Source: Beijerinckia mobilis (GTDB lineage Bacteria > Pseudomonadota > Alphaproteobacteria > Rhizobiales > Beijerinckiaceae). Taken from it: DNA of 64,000 bases. Of the stretch, positions 9,241 through 18,610 are shown in pieces (positions within the stretch are counted from its first letter, which is position 1; the number at the start of each line of letters is the position of its first letter). Position numbers and translations under genes: made by a program. The DNA is taken from positions 62,001 to 126,000 of the forward strand of contig NZ_JQJH01000012.1 of the NCBI RefSeq assembly GCF_000745425.1, in the 5' to 3' direction. Below the pieces are notes generated by a model, which saw only the letters and a program-made list of their open reading frames with translations, ran no database searches and had not been told where the DNA came from.

Positions 9241-9621
9241 ATGAACGCTCCCGGGACCACCTATTCTTCCATCTCCCCTTTTCTCACAGCGATCAAGGGA
9301 ACCTGTCCGCGCTGCGGCAAGGGCAAATTATTCCATGGCTTCCTCGAACTCGCACCAAGTTGCAGCCAGTGCGGCCTCGATTACACCCCCCTCAATGCCG
9401 GTGATGGTCCTGCGGTTTTCGTGTCGTTGATCGGCGGTTTCATTGTTCTGGGTCTCGCCTTATGGATGGAACTGACCTACGAGCCACCGTTCTGGGTTCA
9501 CATCCTCTTATTTTTCCCATTGACCATCCTGATCTGTGGCGGTCTGCTGCGCCCCTTGAAAGCTTTGCTCGTCGCCATGCAATACAAGCACAAGGCCGAG
9601 CCCGGCCGGATCGCTGGTTGA
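9241..9621 (+). CDS. DUF983 membrane protein
   Basis: A 126-residue protein of the DUF983 family, almost always found beside cytochrome oxidase genes in alphaproteobacteria; its function is unproven. Seen in the sequence: a zinc-ribbon-like N-terminus with Cys-Pro-Arg-Cys and, about 20 residues later, Cys-Ser-Gln-Cys, then two membrane helices (about residues 60-80 and 88-108). The Cys pairs could bind metal and the protein may act in oxidase assembly, which is inference. The start at 9241 has AAGGAAAGG upstream; an ATG eight bases earlier is immediately closed by a stop. The SURF1 gene follows after one base. Confidence 0.9.
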   Translation: MNAPGTTYSSISPFLTAIKGTCPRCGKGKLFHGFLELAPSCSQCGLDYTPLNAGDGPAVFVSLIGGFIVLGLALWMELTYEPPFWVHILLFFPLTILICGGLLRPLKALLVAMQYKHKAEPGRIAG

Positions 9622-9622
9622 C

Positions 9623-10390
9623 ATGCGCTTGTCCCGTCGCCTGATCATCGCAGCGTTCCTCAGCGGTGCCGCCTTTCTGATCATGATCGGCCTCGGCGTC
9701 TGGCAACTGCAGCGTCTGGCCTGGAAGGAAGACCTGATCGCCAAAATCGCGGAAAGGGCGAAAGCACCACCACAGGCGCTCGCAACGCAGGATCAATGGC
9801 CAAAGCTCATCCCCGACGCTTATGATTACCGGCACGTCCGCCTGGCAGGTTCCTTCCTTCCGGGCCGCGATCGGCTGGTCTTTCGCGGTTCCGCCAATAC
9901 GGTCGCGGCGGGTATGGGGCCCGGCTATCTGGTCATGACCCCTTTCGCACTTGAGAGCGGTGGAATCGTCATCGTCAATCGTGGATTTGTGCCGGTTGCG
10001 GCGAGGAATGACGCTCTCTTGCCCGAGCAAGTATCACCCACACCCACGACCCTGACGGGCCTGATGCGGCCGCCCGAGCCCCGCAATCCCTTCACCCCCC
10101 AGGACCAACCTGAAAAAGGGGAATTCTTTACCCGCGATCCCGAGGAGATCGCGGCCTCCATGCACCTCACCGAGGCCGCACCCTTCACCATTGATCTTGA
10201 TCCGCTGCCCCCAGAGGCGGCTGCAAAAGCTCCTTGGCCACATCCAGGCACGACGGAAATACATTTCCCCAACAATCATCTTTCCTATGCGCTGACCTGG
10301 TTCGGGCTCGCCATTGGGATGGTACTCGTCCTCTACGCCTATGCCTGGAAGGAACGCAAAAGCAAAACTGAAGCGGGACAGAGAATTTAG
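9623..10390 (+). CDS. SURF1 family cytochrome oxidase biogenesis protein
   Basis: Assembly factor implicated in inserting heme a into oxidase subunit I. Seen in the sequence: an N-terminal membrane helix with the family pattern FLIMIGLGVWQLQRLAWKE, the beta-rich periplasmic domain with YDYRHVRLAG and the VNRGFVP motif, and a C-terminal membrane helix preceded by NNHLSYALTWFGLA. Two helices enclosing a soluble domain in 255 residues is the standard SURF1 plan. It starts one base after the DUF983 stop, so the two are co-transcribed and probably translationally coupled. Confidence 0.95.
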   Translation: MRLSRRLIIAAFLSGAAFLIMIGLGVWQLQRLAWKEDLIAKIAERAKAPPQALATQDQWPKLIPDAYDYRHVRLAGSFLPGRDRLVFRGSANTVAAGMGPGYLVMTPFALESGGIVIVNRGFVPVAARNDALLPEQVSPTPTTLTGLMRPPEPRNPFTPQDQPEKGEFFTRDPEEIAASMHLTEAAPFTIDLDPLPPEAAAKAPWPHPGTTEIHFPNNHLSYALTWFGLAIGMVLVLYAYAWKERKSKTEAGQRI

Positions 10391-10525
10391 CGTTACGGTT
10401 CATCGCTAATCTCTTTCCTGCCCAGGAGCATGGGAGAAACAGGTGCGAAGCCGAATGTCATGGTCTAAAAGAACGGCTTTCTTTCCCAGACCGTTTCGCC
10501 GGACAGGAGACGGGTTCGAGGTCCG

Positions 10526-11938
10526 ATGATCACCTATATTTCCACACGTGGCGAAGCGCCCGCGCTTACCTTCACCCAAGCCCTGCTGACGGGCCTTGCG
10601 TCGGACGGCGGTCTCTATCTGCCCGATCATTATCCGCGCCTCGCTCCCGAAACGATCCGCGCTTTCGCTGGCAGGCCTTATGCTGAAGTCGCGGCCAGCG
10701 TCATCACCCCCTTCGTCGGCGATGATCTGCCGGCGGGACTCCTGCGGGAGATGATCGACGATGCCTATGCCGGGTTCCGGCATCCGGCCGTGACACCGCT
10801 CTCACAGCTCGACAGCAATCTCTACTTTCTCGAATTGTTCCATGGCGCCACGCTCGCCTTCAAGGATGTCGCCATGCAATTGCTCGGGCGGCTGATGGAT
10901 CATGTCCTGAAGATGCACGGGCGCCGGGCAACCATCGTCGGCGCGACCTCGGGCGATACGGGGGCGGCCGCCATCGAGGCATTTCGCGGTCTCGCCCAGG
11001 TGGATGTCTTCATCCTTTATCCGCATGGGCGTGTTTCGGATGTGCAGCGGCGGCAGATGACGACCGTCGCCGACGCCAATATTCACGCCATCGCCATCGA
11101 GGGCACATTCGACGACGCTCAGGCGATCATCAAGGGCCTGTTCCAGAACCAGACTCTGCGGGGCGAACTCAATCTTTCCGGTGTCAATTCGATCAACTGG
11201 GCCCGTGTGGTGGCTCAGGCGGTTTATTATTTCACCAGCGCCGTGACGCTCGGCGCGCCCCACCGGACGATTTCCTATGCGGTTCCGACCGGCAATTTCG
11301 GCGATATTCTCGCGGGCTGGATCGCCAAGCGCATGGGCCTGCCGATAGATCGTCTGCTGATCGCCACCAACACCAATGATATTCTGGCGCGCGCGCTAAG
11401 GGACGGCCGTTATGAAGTCCGCGGCGTCGAACCTACCCAATCGCCGTCCATGGATATTCAGGTCTCATCCAATTTCGAGCGTCTGCTGTTCGAAGCTTAT
11501 GGCCGCGATTCTCAGGCGCTGCGCCGGTTGATGGCGCAGCTTTCCCAATCACGCGGCTTTTCCATCGACCCCGGGCCGCTCGAGACGATCCGCGCCGAAT
11601 TTGCCGCCGAAGCCGTCAACGAGCAGGAAACGACGGAGGAAATCGCCCGCGTCTATCGCGAAGCGGAAGTGCTCATCGATCCGCATTCCGCCGTCGGCGT
11701 CGCGGCGGCGCGCCGCCATCTGAACATCACGAGCGGCGAGAGCCCGATGGTCGTGCTCGGCACTGCCCATCCAGCCAAATTTCCTGATGCGATGGAAAAA
11801 GCGACGGGTGTGCGTCCACCATTGCCACCCCATCTCGCCGAGATCCTCGAAAAGCCGGAACGTCTCACCTTGCTCCCCAACGATCAGGGCGTCATCGAAG
11901 AGTTCCTGCGCAAATATGCGAGAGCGAAAATCCACTGA
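10526..11938 (+). CDS. thrC: Threonine synthase
   Basis: PLP enzyme that converts O-phosphohomoserine to threonine. Seen in the sequence: the N-terminal YISTRGEAP opening typical of the class II type, the PLP lysine Lys113 in a FHGATLAFKDVA context, the phosphate-binding GATSGDTGAAA loop, and NSINWARVVAQAVYYF. The length of 470 residues fits the long bacterial/fungal form. The gene follows SURF1 by 135 bases and has its own GGAGACGGG ribosome site, so it probably has its own promoter. It is followed by a terminator. Placement after the oxidase cluster and before an M16 peptidase is common in Hyphomicrobiales. Confidence 0.97.
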   Translation: MITYISTRGEAPALTFTQALLTGLASDGGLYLPDHYPRLAPETIRAFAGRPYAEVAASVITPFVGDDLPAGLLREMIDDAYAGFRHPAVTPLSQLDSNLYFLELFHGATLAFKDVAMQLLGRLMDHVLKMHGRRATIVGATSGDTGAAAIEAFRGLAQVDVFILYPHGRVSDVQRRQMTTVADANIHAIAIEGTFDDAQAIIKGLFQNQTLRGELNLSGVNSINWARVVAQAVYYFTSAVTLGAPHRTISYAVPTGNFGDILAGWIAKRMGLPIDRLLIATNTNDILARALRDGRYEVRGVEPTQSPSMDIQVSSNFERLLFEAYGRDSQALRRLMAQLSQSRGFSIDPGPLETIRAEFAAEAVNEQETTEEIARVYREAEVLIDPHSAVGVAAARRHLNITSGESPMVVLGTAHPAKFPDAMEKATGVRPPLPPHLAEILEKPERLTLLPNDQGVIEEFLRKYARAKIH

Positions 11939-11953
11939 GGCAAACCCGTTATC

Positions 11954-11983
11954 GGCTCGCCTTGATCCTGCGAGCCCTCTTTA
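11954..11983 (+). terminator. Terminator after thrC
   Basis: Perfect stem GGCTCGC / GCGAGCC with a nine-base loop, 15 bases after the thrC stop, followed by CTCTTT. The T tract is short, so strength is uncertain. Confidence 0.6.
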
Positions 11984-12202
11984 GAGCCGGTGCGGACTTG
12001 TTCCTTGTGACCCGGATCACGACATCTCGTAGTCTACACGGCTTTCAAGGCCAGCGCCGACGCACGCTCTTTATCGTCACGTTTCGTGCTTCCTGACATG
12101 CGATCTGGCCGTTCGGCCCCGCCGAAAAGCCGTTCCAGAAAGGTGTTCTGGGCGGCTCTCGCTTCAGATTTGACGCCGTAAAACCTCCCTGAAGGATTCG
12201 CC

Positions 12203-13462
12203 ATGAGCGTTGAAATCACCACCCTTCCCTCCGGGCTGCGCATCGTCACCGATGCCATGCCGCATCTCGCCACGGCCTCGCTCGGAACCTGGGTCGGTGT
12301 CGGTTCCCGGAACGAACGCCCGGAGGAGCATGGTCTGTCGCATCTTCTCGAACATATGGCCTTTAAGGGAACCCGCCGGAGAAGCGCCCGCGAGATCGCC
12401 GAGACTATCGAGACGGTAGGCGGTGATCTCAACGCTGCGACCTCGACAGAGCAAACCGCCTATTATGCCCATGTGTTGGCACAGGATGCTCCGCTGGCCC
12501 TTGATATTCTCGCCGATATTCTGACCGACAGCCTGTTCGACAGGACCGAACTCGAACGCGAGAAAGATGTCATTCTTCAGGAGATTGGCGCGGTGGAGGA
12601 TACGCCGGACGATCTCGTCTTCGATCTCTTCAACGCCTGCGCTTTCCCCGATCAGCCGCTCGGCCGCCCCATCCTCGGTACGCCGGCGCATGTGAGAAGT
12701 TTCGGGCCGGATATGATCGGTCATTATCTTTCGACACATTACCGCAGCGGTGCCATGGTCGTCGGGGCGGCCGGTGCCGTCGATCATCAGCGTATCGTCG
12801 ACGAAACTGCGCGCCGTTTCGAGACATTGCCGGTCCATCCTGCGGAAAATGTCGCACCAGCCCGTTATCAAGGGGGAGAAATCCGCCTCAAGCGCAAGCT
12901 CGAACAGGCGCATATCGTTGTCGGTTTCGAGGGCCTCGACTATCGCCAGGACGCGTTCTACGCGATGCAAATCTTCGCCAATGCCACGGGCGGCGGCATG
13001 TCCTCACGCCTGTTTCAGGAAGTACGCGAAAAACGCGGCCTCGCCTATTCGATCTCGGCCTTCCATTGGGGTTATGCTGATACCGGCCTGTTCGGCTTCT
13101 ATGCCGCGACCGGCGCCCGCGACGTCACCGAGCTCATGCCCGTGGCGCTCGATTGCCTTCTGGAAGCGGCTTCCGGCCTGACGGAAATCGAAATCCGCCG
13201 CGCCAAGGCGCAGATGAAAGTATCTCTCCTCGCCGCACTCGAATCGCCCTCGGCCCGCGTCGAACAGATCGCGCGGCAGTTGATCGCTTTCGACAGGGTC
13301 TTGACGCATGAGGAAATCGTCGAAAAAATCGACGCAATAACACTCGATGACGTGCGCGCCGTCGGTCAGGCAGCTTTGCGCAGCACGCCGACACTGGCAG
13401 CCGTCGGGCCGATCACGAAAGTCATGACACCGGACCTGATCGCCGCACGACTGAAAGCTTGA
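12203..13462 (+). CDS. M16 family zinc peptidase (processing-peptidase-like)
   Basis: Zinc metallopeptidase of the M16B group, related to the mitochondrial processing peptidase beta subunit; the bacterial substrates are not known. Seen in the sequence: the inverted zinc motif His47-Leu-Leu-Glu50-His51 followed by MAFKGT, the distal acidic segment TELEREKDVILQEI about 75 residues later, and the C-terminal half with a glycine-rich ATGGGMSSRLFQEVREKRGLAY region. At 419 residues it is a complete single-chain member. A GAAGGATTC element precedes the start at 12203. It sits between thrC and an acetyltransferase, a conserved arrangement in related genomes. Confidence 0.93.
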   Translation: MSVEITTLPSGLRIVTDAMPHLATASLGTWVGVGSRNERPEEHGLSHLLEHMAFKGTRRRSAREIAETIETVGGDLNAATSTEQTAYYAHVLAQDAPLALDILADILTDSLFDRTELEREKDVILQEIGAVEDTPDDLVFDLFNACAFPDQPLGRPILGTPAHVRSFGPDMIGHYLSTHYRSGAMVVGAAGAVDHQRIVDETARRFETLPVHPAENVAPARYQGGEIRLKRKLEQAHIVVGFEGLDYRQDAFYAMQIFANATGGGMSSRLFQEVREKRGLAYSISAFHWGYADTGLFGFYAATGARDVTELMPVALDCLLEAASGLTEIEIRRAKAQMKVSLLAALESPSARVEQIARQLIAFDRVLTHEEIVEKIDAITLDDVRAVGQAALRSTPTLAAVGPITKVMTPDLIAARLKA

Positions 13463-13822
13463 TGCACGATCAAATCGGAATGTTCGAATTCCGCCGCTGG
13501 CGGCACGCGGCAGAATCGCGTCCGACGGCGCGGAACAGACGCCTCTTTTCAGACGAGTGAGAGCGTTTCGGATATATCCAGAAACATTCCACTAAAAAGA
13601 TGGAGGATTTTCAAAATCCTGGAATCGCGAAGGGATTCAACATTCCCGAAAATTGCTCTAAATATATTTAGAATGGCTTGAAGTACTATCTCAACGCGTC
13701 GGGAGGTGGCGGGCTGATGGTCTTGAACGGGCGCGAACTTGCCGCATATTCCGGGAGCTGGGCTTGGCAACGCTCCGCCGCGCCCGTGCGGCCCTGCCTT
13801 TGCTCCTCCAGGCAGTAACGCC
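13463..13822. other. Intergenic region with family D palindrome
   Basis: A 360-base gap between the M16 peptidase and the acetyltransferase, without a recognisable gene. It contains a family D element at 13561-13590 and AT-rich sequence after it, with a GAGGATTTT/AAAATCCT-type inverted repeat around 13603-13620. A short GC hairpin around 13490-13503 could end the peptidase transcript. Confidence 0.6.
13561..13590. repeat. Dispersed palindrome, family D (copy 2)
   Basis: GAGCGTTTC - GGATATATCC - AGAAACATTCC; the left arm and centre are identical to the 20983 copy, while the right arm has changed (ATTCC for GCTC). Confidence 0.75.
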
Positions 13823-14431
13823 ATGGCACTCTTCCGGCTTGGTCCTTCCAGCGAGAACGCTACCTTCGTGCGGGGCGATGGCGTCTATTTACGCCCCCCG
13901 GAAATGCGCGATTTCGAAGCCTGGGCAGGCTTGCGCGAACGCAGCCGCGCTTTTCTGACCCCCTGGGAGCCGACATGGCCAGGTGACGATCTCACCCGTG
14001 CCGCCTTTCGCCGCCGCCTACGCCGCAATGATCAGGAAATAGCTAATGATGAGGCCTATCCTTTCCTGGTTTTCAGTTCCAAGGACGTGCTGCTCGGCGG
14101 TCTTACGCTCGGCCAGGTCAAGCGTGGCGTTGCCCAGTCGGCGACCCTCGGCTATTGGATGGGCGCCCCCTATGCCGGAAAGGGTTATATGGCCTGCGCC
14201 GTCCGGGCGGTGATCGGTTTCTCCTTTGCGACCTTGCGGCTCCACCGGCTAGAAGCCGCCTGTCTGCCGCATAATCAACCCTCTATCAGGCTATTGCAGA
14301 ACGTGGGCTTTACGCGCGAGGGCTATGCGCGCGCCTATCTGCGCATTAACGGTAACTGGCAGGATCATCTGCTTTTCGCCCTGCTGGAATCCGACCCGCT
14401 GCCGCGCAAAACACCCACGATCATCGGCTGA
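13823..14431 (+). CDS. GNAT N-acetyltransferase (RimJ/RimL-like)
   Basis: Acetyl-CoA-dependent acetyltransferase of the RimJ group that modifies protein N-termini or small molecules; the substrate cannot be told. Seen in the sequence: VYLRPPEMRDFEAW at the N-terminus, the beta4/acetyl-CoA region GYWMGAPYAGKGYM with the loop rich in Gly and Ala, and the C-terminal RLEAACLPHNQPSIRLLQNVGFTREGYARAYLRING segment typical of RimJ enzymes, here cited only for its key residues Asn, Ser and Gly. Length 202 residues. The start at 13823 is the first Met of the conserved fold; an in-frame ATG at 13739 would add 28 residues without family similarity. Confidence 0.9.
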   Translation: MALFRLGPSSENATFVRGDGVYLRPPEMRDFEAWAGLRERSRAFLTPWEPTWPGDDLTRAAFRRRLRRNDQEIANDEAYPFLVFSSKDVLLGGLTLGQVKRGVAQSATLGYWMGAPYAGKGYMACAVRAVIGFSFATLRLHRLEAACLPHNQPSIRLLQNVGFTREGYARAYLRINGNWQDHLLFALLESDPLPRKTPTIIG

Positions 14432-14624
14432 ACCATGCAGCGGGACGCAGCCACGGCAATCCGCATCATCGCACCCTAGTGGATTTGTCGATTGAACAAG
14501 GTTCTGTATAAAACCGCGTGCCGTCGGCTCCTGGCTATGAGAAAATCTTCATTTCACCATAGAGGTTTCCCAATCCATTCCTGGTCCGGTCATTCTCGCG
14601 CGTGTCTCCAGAGACCTCGTCTCC

Positions 14625-17600
14625 GTGCTTTCTGAAGTGTCGATGCTGTTCATCTTTTCCTCACACGGCCGCCGCTCTCGTGAACATTGTTTCGCGGCTC
14701 CCGGCCTATGGCGCTCCGGCTTGAACTGCCTCCGTGGGAGACACCACGCGTTGAGCCGACACCGCGCGAACCGCCTGTCTCTCGGTTTCCTTCTATCCCT
14801 GTTGATGGTGTTGTCGGTGGCTCTGCCCGGCCCCGCCGCTGCGGTCGAAGCGGTGCGCGTTCCTCTCGACGCGCAAGCGATCGACCTCACCCATGCCGTG
14901 GTCGCCTATCATTCGCAAGGCGACCGTCTGCAGGTCTCGACGGCACCGGGCTCGGACGGCATCGTCCGACGCATCGAGGTCAGCGCCCGCGAGGCGGGCA
15001 CGCAGCCGGCCTGGATCGTTTTCGCCCTCACTAATGATACGGATGAACAGCTTGAAAGGCTGATCGTCGCGCCGCATTTCCGTCTGGTCGGCTCGGGCGT
15101 GATCTGGCCGGATCTCGGGGCGACCCGCATCTCCGCCATTACCGCGAGCCAAGGTTTCGCGCCTGAGCATGAAGACAGCGACGATGCGGATGTCTTCCGT
15201 CTCACGCTCGATCCCGGCACCACGGTCACCTATGTCGCGGAATTGCGGACGCCAAACCTGCCACAGATCTCCTTGTGGGAACCTGACGCCTATAAAGACA
15301 AGATCACCAGCCTGACGCTTTATAAAGGCATTATCATCGGGGTCGCGGGTTTGCTCGCCTTGTTCCTGACGATCGTCTTCGTCGTGCGCGGCGCGGTGAT
15401 CTTCCCGGCGGCGGCGGCGCTCGCCTGGACCGTGCTGACCTATGTCTGCATCGACTTCGGCTTCTGGAGCAAATTATTCGACCTTGAAGGATCCGCCGAA
15501 CGGATCTGGCGCGCCTGTACGGAAACGGTGCTCGCCGCGACGCTGCTCGTCTTCCTTTTCGCCTATCTCAACCTCAACCGCTGGCATGTGCGCGCGTCGC
15601 ACATCACCGCCCTGTGGTTGATCTTTCTCGCGGCGCTCATCGGCCTCGCCGTCTATGACGCGCCTGTAGCGGCTGGTGTCGCCCGTATTTCCCTCGCCAC
15701 AATCGCCGGTATCGGCTTCATTCTGGTCGTCTATCTCGCAGCCCATGGCTATGACCGTGCGGTCATGCTGATCCCGAGCTGGTTCCTGCTGCTCGCCTGG
15801 ATCGTCGGCGCGGCCTTCACCGTCACCGGCAAACTGACCAATGATCTCGTCTCGCCAGCCCTGATCGGCGGTCTCGTGCTGATCGTGATGCTGATCGGTT
15901 TCACCATCATGCAGAACGCCTTTGCCGGCATCGGCCTTGGACAACAGGCTATTGGCGATAGCGACCGCAAGGCACTCGCGCTGGCTGGCGGCGGCGATCA
16001 TATCTTCGACTGGAATGTGGACGCCGATCAGATCTATGTGGCTCCGGAAGTCGAGTCCCATCTCGGTTTCGACCGCGGTGCTCTGGAAGGACCGGCCTCC
16101 GCCTGGCTCGACCTTCTGCATCCGCTCGACCGCGACCGCTACCAGGCGGTGCTCGACACGATGCTGGAACAGAGGCGCGGCCGCATTCATCAGGAATTCC
16201 GGCTGCGCGCGGTCGATGGTCAATATTTGTGGTTTCTGTTCAAGGCGCGGCCCGTCGTCTCCGCCGATGGAGAAGTGGCGCGGATCATCGGCACGCTTGC
16301 CGATGTGACGGAGACACGCATCTCACAGGAACGGCTGCTGCACGATGCGGTGCATGACAACCTCACCGGCCTGCCCAACGAAGGCCTCTTCCACGACCGG
16401 ATCGATCGTGCCCTCGTCTTCGCCGCCAACGATCCCGAGATTCAGCCGGTCATCTTCAGTCTCGATATTGACCATTTTAAAACCGTCAACGAGACGATCG
16501 GCTTTTCGGCTGGTGATTCCGTTCTTCTCACCATCGCCCGCCGGCTTGGACGGATTTTAAAAGCTCAGGATACGCTGTCGCGGATCGATGGAGACCATTT
16601 CGCGATTCTGATCCTGTCGGAACATAGTCCCGAAGCTTTGATGGCTTTCGCCAACGTCATCCAGCGAGTCGTCTCGACACCGGTCAATTTCGCCGATCGA
16701 GAAATCCCGCTCACCGCATCGATCGGCTTTGCCGCTTATGATCCCGAGCAGCCGCCACGCCGCGAGGAACTCGTCAAGAACGCCGAACTTGCGATGCTTT
16801 ACGCCAAGCGCAATGGCGGCAACCGGATCGAAGCCTATCGGCCCATGCTCCGCAACATGCGGTCGGATCGGTTGGGTCTCGAGGCCGATCTCCGCCGCTG
16901 CCTGGAGCGTGGCGAGATGAAAATCCTGTTTCAGCCGATCATCCGCCTCGAGGACCGCACGGTGGCCGGATTCCAGACGGTCTTGCGCTGGGATCACCCG
17001 CGTCTCGGACGCCTGACGCCCACAGAATTTCTGCCTGTCGCGGAAGATTGCGGCTTCATCGTCGATCTCGGCATTTTCGCCCTGGAAAGAACCGGGCGCG
17101 AACTTGCCGCATGGCAGAACGCCCTCAATGTGGATCCACCAATCTTCGCCAGCGTGAATATTTCCTCGCGGCAATTGCTGCGGCACGATCTGCTGCACGA
17201 CATCAAGACTTTGCTTGCCCGCTGTCCGGTCGCGCCCGGAAGCCTGAAACTTGAGCTGAGCGAAAGCCTGATCATGGAAAACCCCGAATATGCGGCGCAA
17301 ATGCTCACGCGCATTCATGATCTTGGCGCCGGCCTGCTGCTCGACGATTTCGGTACCGGCTATTCATCACTCTCTTATCTGCAACGCTTCCCCTTCGATA
17401 CGATCAAGATCGACCGTTCGTTCGTGCATCAGCCGGGACAGGGGATCAGGCAGGGCTCGCGCTCGGCCATTCTGCGGGCGATCGTCACATTGGCGCAGGA
17501 CCTCGGCATGGATGTCATCGCCGAAGGCGCAGAATCAGAATCCGATACGATCGAGCTCTATCAATTGGGCTGTGAATATGCGCAAGGATCGGCCTTTGGC

Positions 17601-17660
17601 CATCCCATCAGCATGGCGGATGCCCGCAAGCTCGTGGGCGCCTCCACGATTGCCGCCTGA
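14625..17660 (+). CDS. Membrane protein with PAS, degenerate GGDEF and degenerate EAL domains
   Basis: Large signalling protein. In order: a probable signal peptide ending near residue 73, an extracytoplasmic domain (about 75-225), a seven-helix membrane sensor block (about 228-430), a PAS domain (about 440-560), a GGDEF-like domain (565-730) and an EAL-like domain (745-1005). The GGDEF site reads Asp655-Gly-Asp-His-Phe659 and the EAL site reads Gln784-Thr-Val, so both catalytic signatures are altered, although the DDFGTGYSS loop of the EAL fold is intact. It is therefore more likely a c-di-GMP receptor or a regulator than an active enzyme. The first Met (14625) gives a long leader; a TTG at 14751 after GGGAG is a good alternative. 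Confidence 0.9.
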   Translation: MLSEVSMLFIFSSHGRRSREHCFAAPGLWRSGLNCLRGRHHALSRHRANRLSLGFLLSLLMVLSVALPGPAAAVEAVRVPLDAQAIDLTHAVVAYHSQGDRLQVSTAPGSDGIVRRIEVSAREAGTQPAWIVFALTNDTDEQLERLIVAPHFRLVGSGVIWPDLGATRISAITASQGFAPEHEDSDDADVFRLTLDPGTTVTYVAELRTPNLPQISLWEPDAYKDKITSLTLYKGIIIGVAGLLALFLTIVFVVRGAVIFPAAAALAWTVLTYVCIDFGFWSKLFDLEGSAERIWRACTETVLAATLLVFLFAYLNLNRWHVRASHITALWLIFLAALIGLAVYDAPVAAGVARISLATIAGIGFILVVYLAAHGYDRAVMLIPSWFLLLAWIVGAAFTVTGKLTNDLVSPALIGGLVLIVMLIGFTIMQNAFAGIGLGQQAIGDSDRKALALAGGGDHIFDWNVDADQIYVAPEVESHLGFDRGALEGPASAWLDLLHPLDRDRYQAVLDTMLEQRRGRIHQEFRLRAVDGQYLWFLFKARPVVSADGEVARIIGTLADVTETRISQERLLHDAVHDNLTGLPNEGLFHDRIDRALVFAANDPEIQPVIFSLDIDHFKTVNETIGFSAGDSVLLTIARRLGRILKAQDTLSRIDGDHFAILILSEHSPEALMAFANVIQRVVSTPVNFADREIPLTASIGFAAYDPEQPPRREELVKNAELAMLYAKRNGGNRIEAYRPMLRNMRSDRLGLEADLRRCLERGEMKILFQPIIRLEDRTVAGFQTVLRWDHPRLGRLTPTEFLPVAEDCGFIVDLGIFALERTGRELAAWQNALNVDPPIFASVNISSRQLLRHDLLHDIKTLLARCPVAPGSLKLELSESLIMENPEYAAQMLTRIHDLGAGLLLDDFGTGYSSLSYLQRFPFDTIKIDRSFVHQPGQGIRQGSRSAILRAIVTLAQDLGMDVIAEGAESESDTIELYQLGCEYAQGSAFGHPISMADARKLVGASTIAA

Positions 17661-17893
17661 GTGCGATTGCCTCAAACAGCCGGAAACAAAACCGCCCACA
17701 CGGTTACACACATAGCGACGTTTACGCACCATGCTTTTCGTGATCGGGGAATTGTAGGCTCAAGGAGATTGTGCCCATTGACCTTGGACAGCACACCAGG
17801 ATTGGGCGGGAAGAGATAGATGAGATGCCTTGCCCCCATGCCCCCTGAAAGGGCACGGTGGCAGTCATCCGGAAAGCGAGCCGAGGTGGAGCC

Positions 17894-18511
17894 TTAAGCG
17901 TGTCCAGCTTCGCTGGAAAGATAGCCGGGATCGATGCCGACCTTGCGCAACGCACGCTCATATTTGGAACCCAGCGCGTCATCGAAAATGATGGACGGAT
18001 CCGCCGGGCAATTCAGCCAGCCATTATGCTGGATTTCTTCTTCCAGCTGACCCGCCGACCACCCGGCATAGCCAAGCGCCAGAAGTGCTTGGTGCGGTCC
18101 GGAGCCTTTGGCGATCGCCCGCAGAATATCGATCGTCGCAGTCAGGGCGACGCCCCCGTCGATCGACAGGGTCGAATTATCGATGAAGAAATCATCGCTA
18201 TGCAGGACGAAACCGCGTCCTGTTTCCACCGGACCACCGTTCAGCACCTGCATGGTTTCGGCGCTGTTTGGCAAACGGATCGCCTCATCGGCGCCGATAA
18301 CTTCCAGTTGCACGAGAAGCTGGGGAAAGCTGATCTTATGGGCCGCACGGTTGAGCACGATGCCCATGGCCCCTTCCTCGGAATGGGCACAAAGATAAAT
18401 TACGGAACGCGCGAATCGATTGTCACCCATGTTCGGCATGGCAATCAGCAGTTGACCATCCAGAAACCCATCGGTCGAGAGGGTCGAGTCCATAGACTTC
18501 ATCGATATCAT
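17894..18511 (-). CDS. YqgE/AlgH family protein (UPF0301)
   Basis: Small cytosolic protein of the YqgE/AlgH family, whose function is unproven; AlgH was linked to alginate regulation in Pseudomonas. Seen in the sequence: the family's opening [20 protein letters not shown], with key residues Pro, Asn, Asp and Phe, then [15 protein letters not shown], and the C-terminal [14 protein letters not shown] and LNCPAD elements. At 205 residues it is full length. It is divergent from the DsbD-like gene 100 bases away, a frequent pairing in Hyphomicrobiales. Several ATGs cluster at the start; the outermost at 18511 is used here, and ATGs four and seven codons further in are possible. Confidence 0.94.
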   Translation of the reverse strand: MISMKSMDSTLSTDGFLDGQLLIAMPNMGDNRFARSVIYLCAHSEEGAMGIVLNRAAHKISFPQLLVQLEVIGADEAIRLPNSAETMQVLNGGPVETGRGFVLHSDDFFIDNSTLSIDGGVALTATIDILRAIAKGSGPHQALLALGYAGWSAGQLEEEIQHNGWLNCPADPSIIFDDALGSKYERALRKVGIDPGYLSSEAGHA

Positions 18512-18610
18512 CCTAACGTACCTCCCCGAGGAAGAGAAAGTCGTAGTCCAGGTTGCACCTTGTCGTCCGTCCCATTACTAAGAACGAATGTGAAAGTGAC
18601 ATCTGCATGA

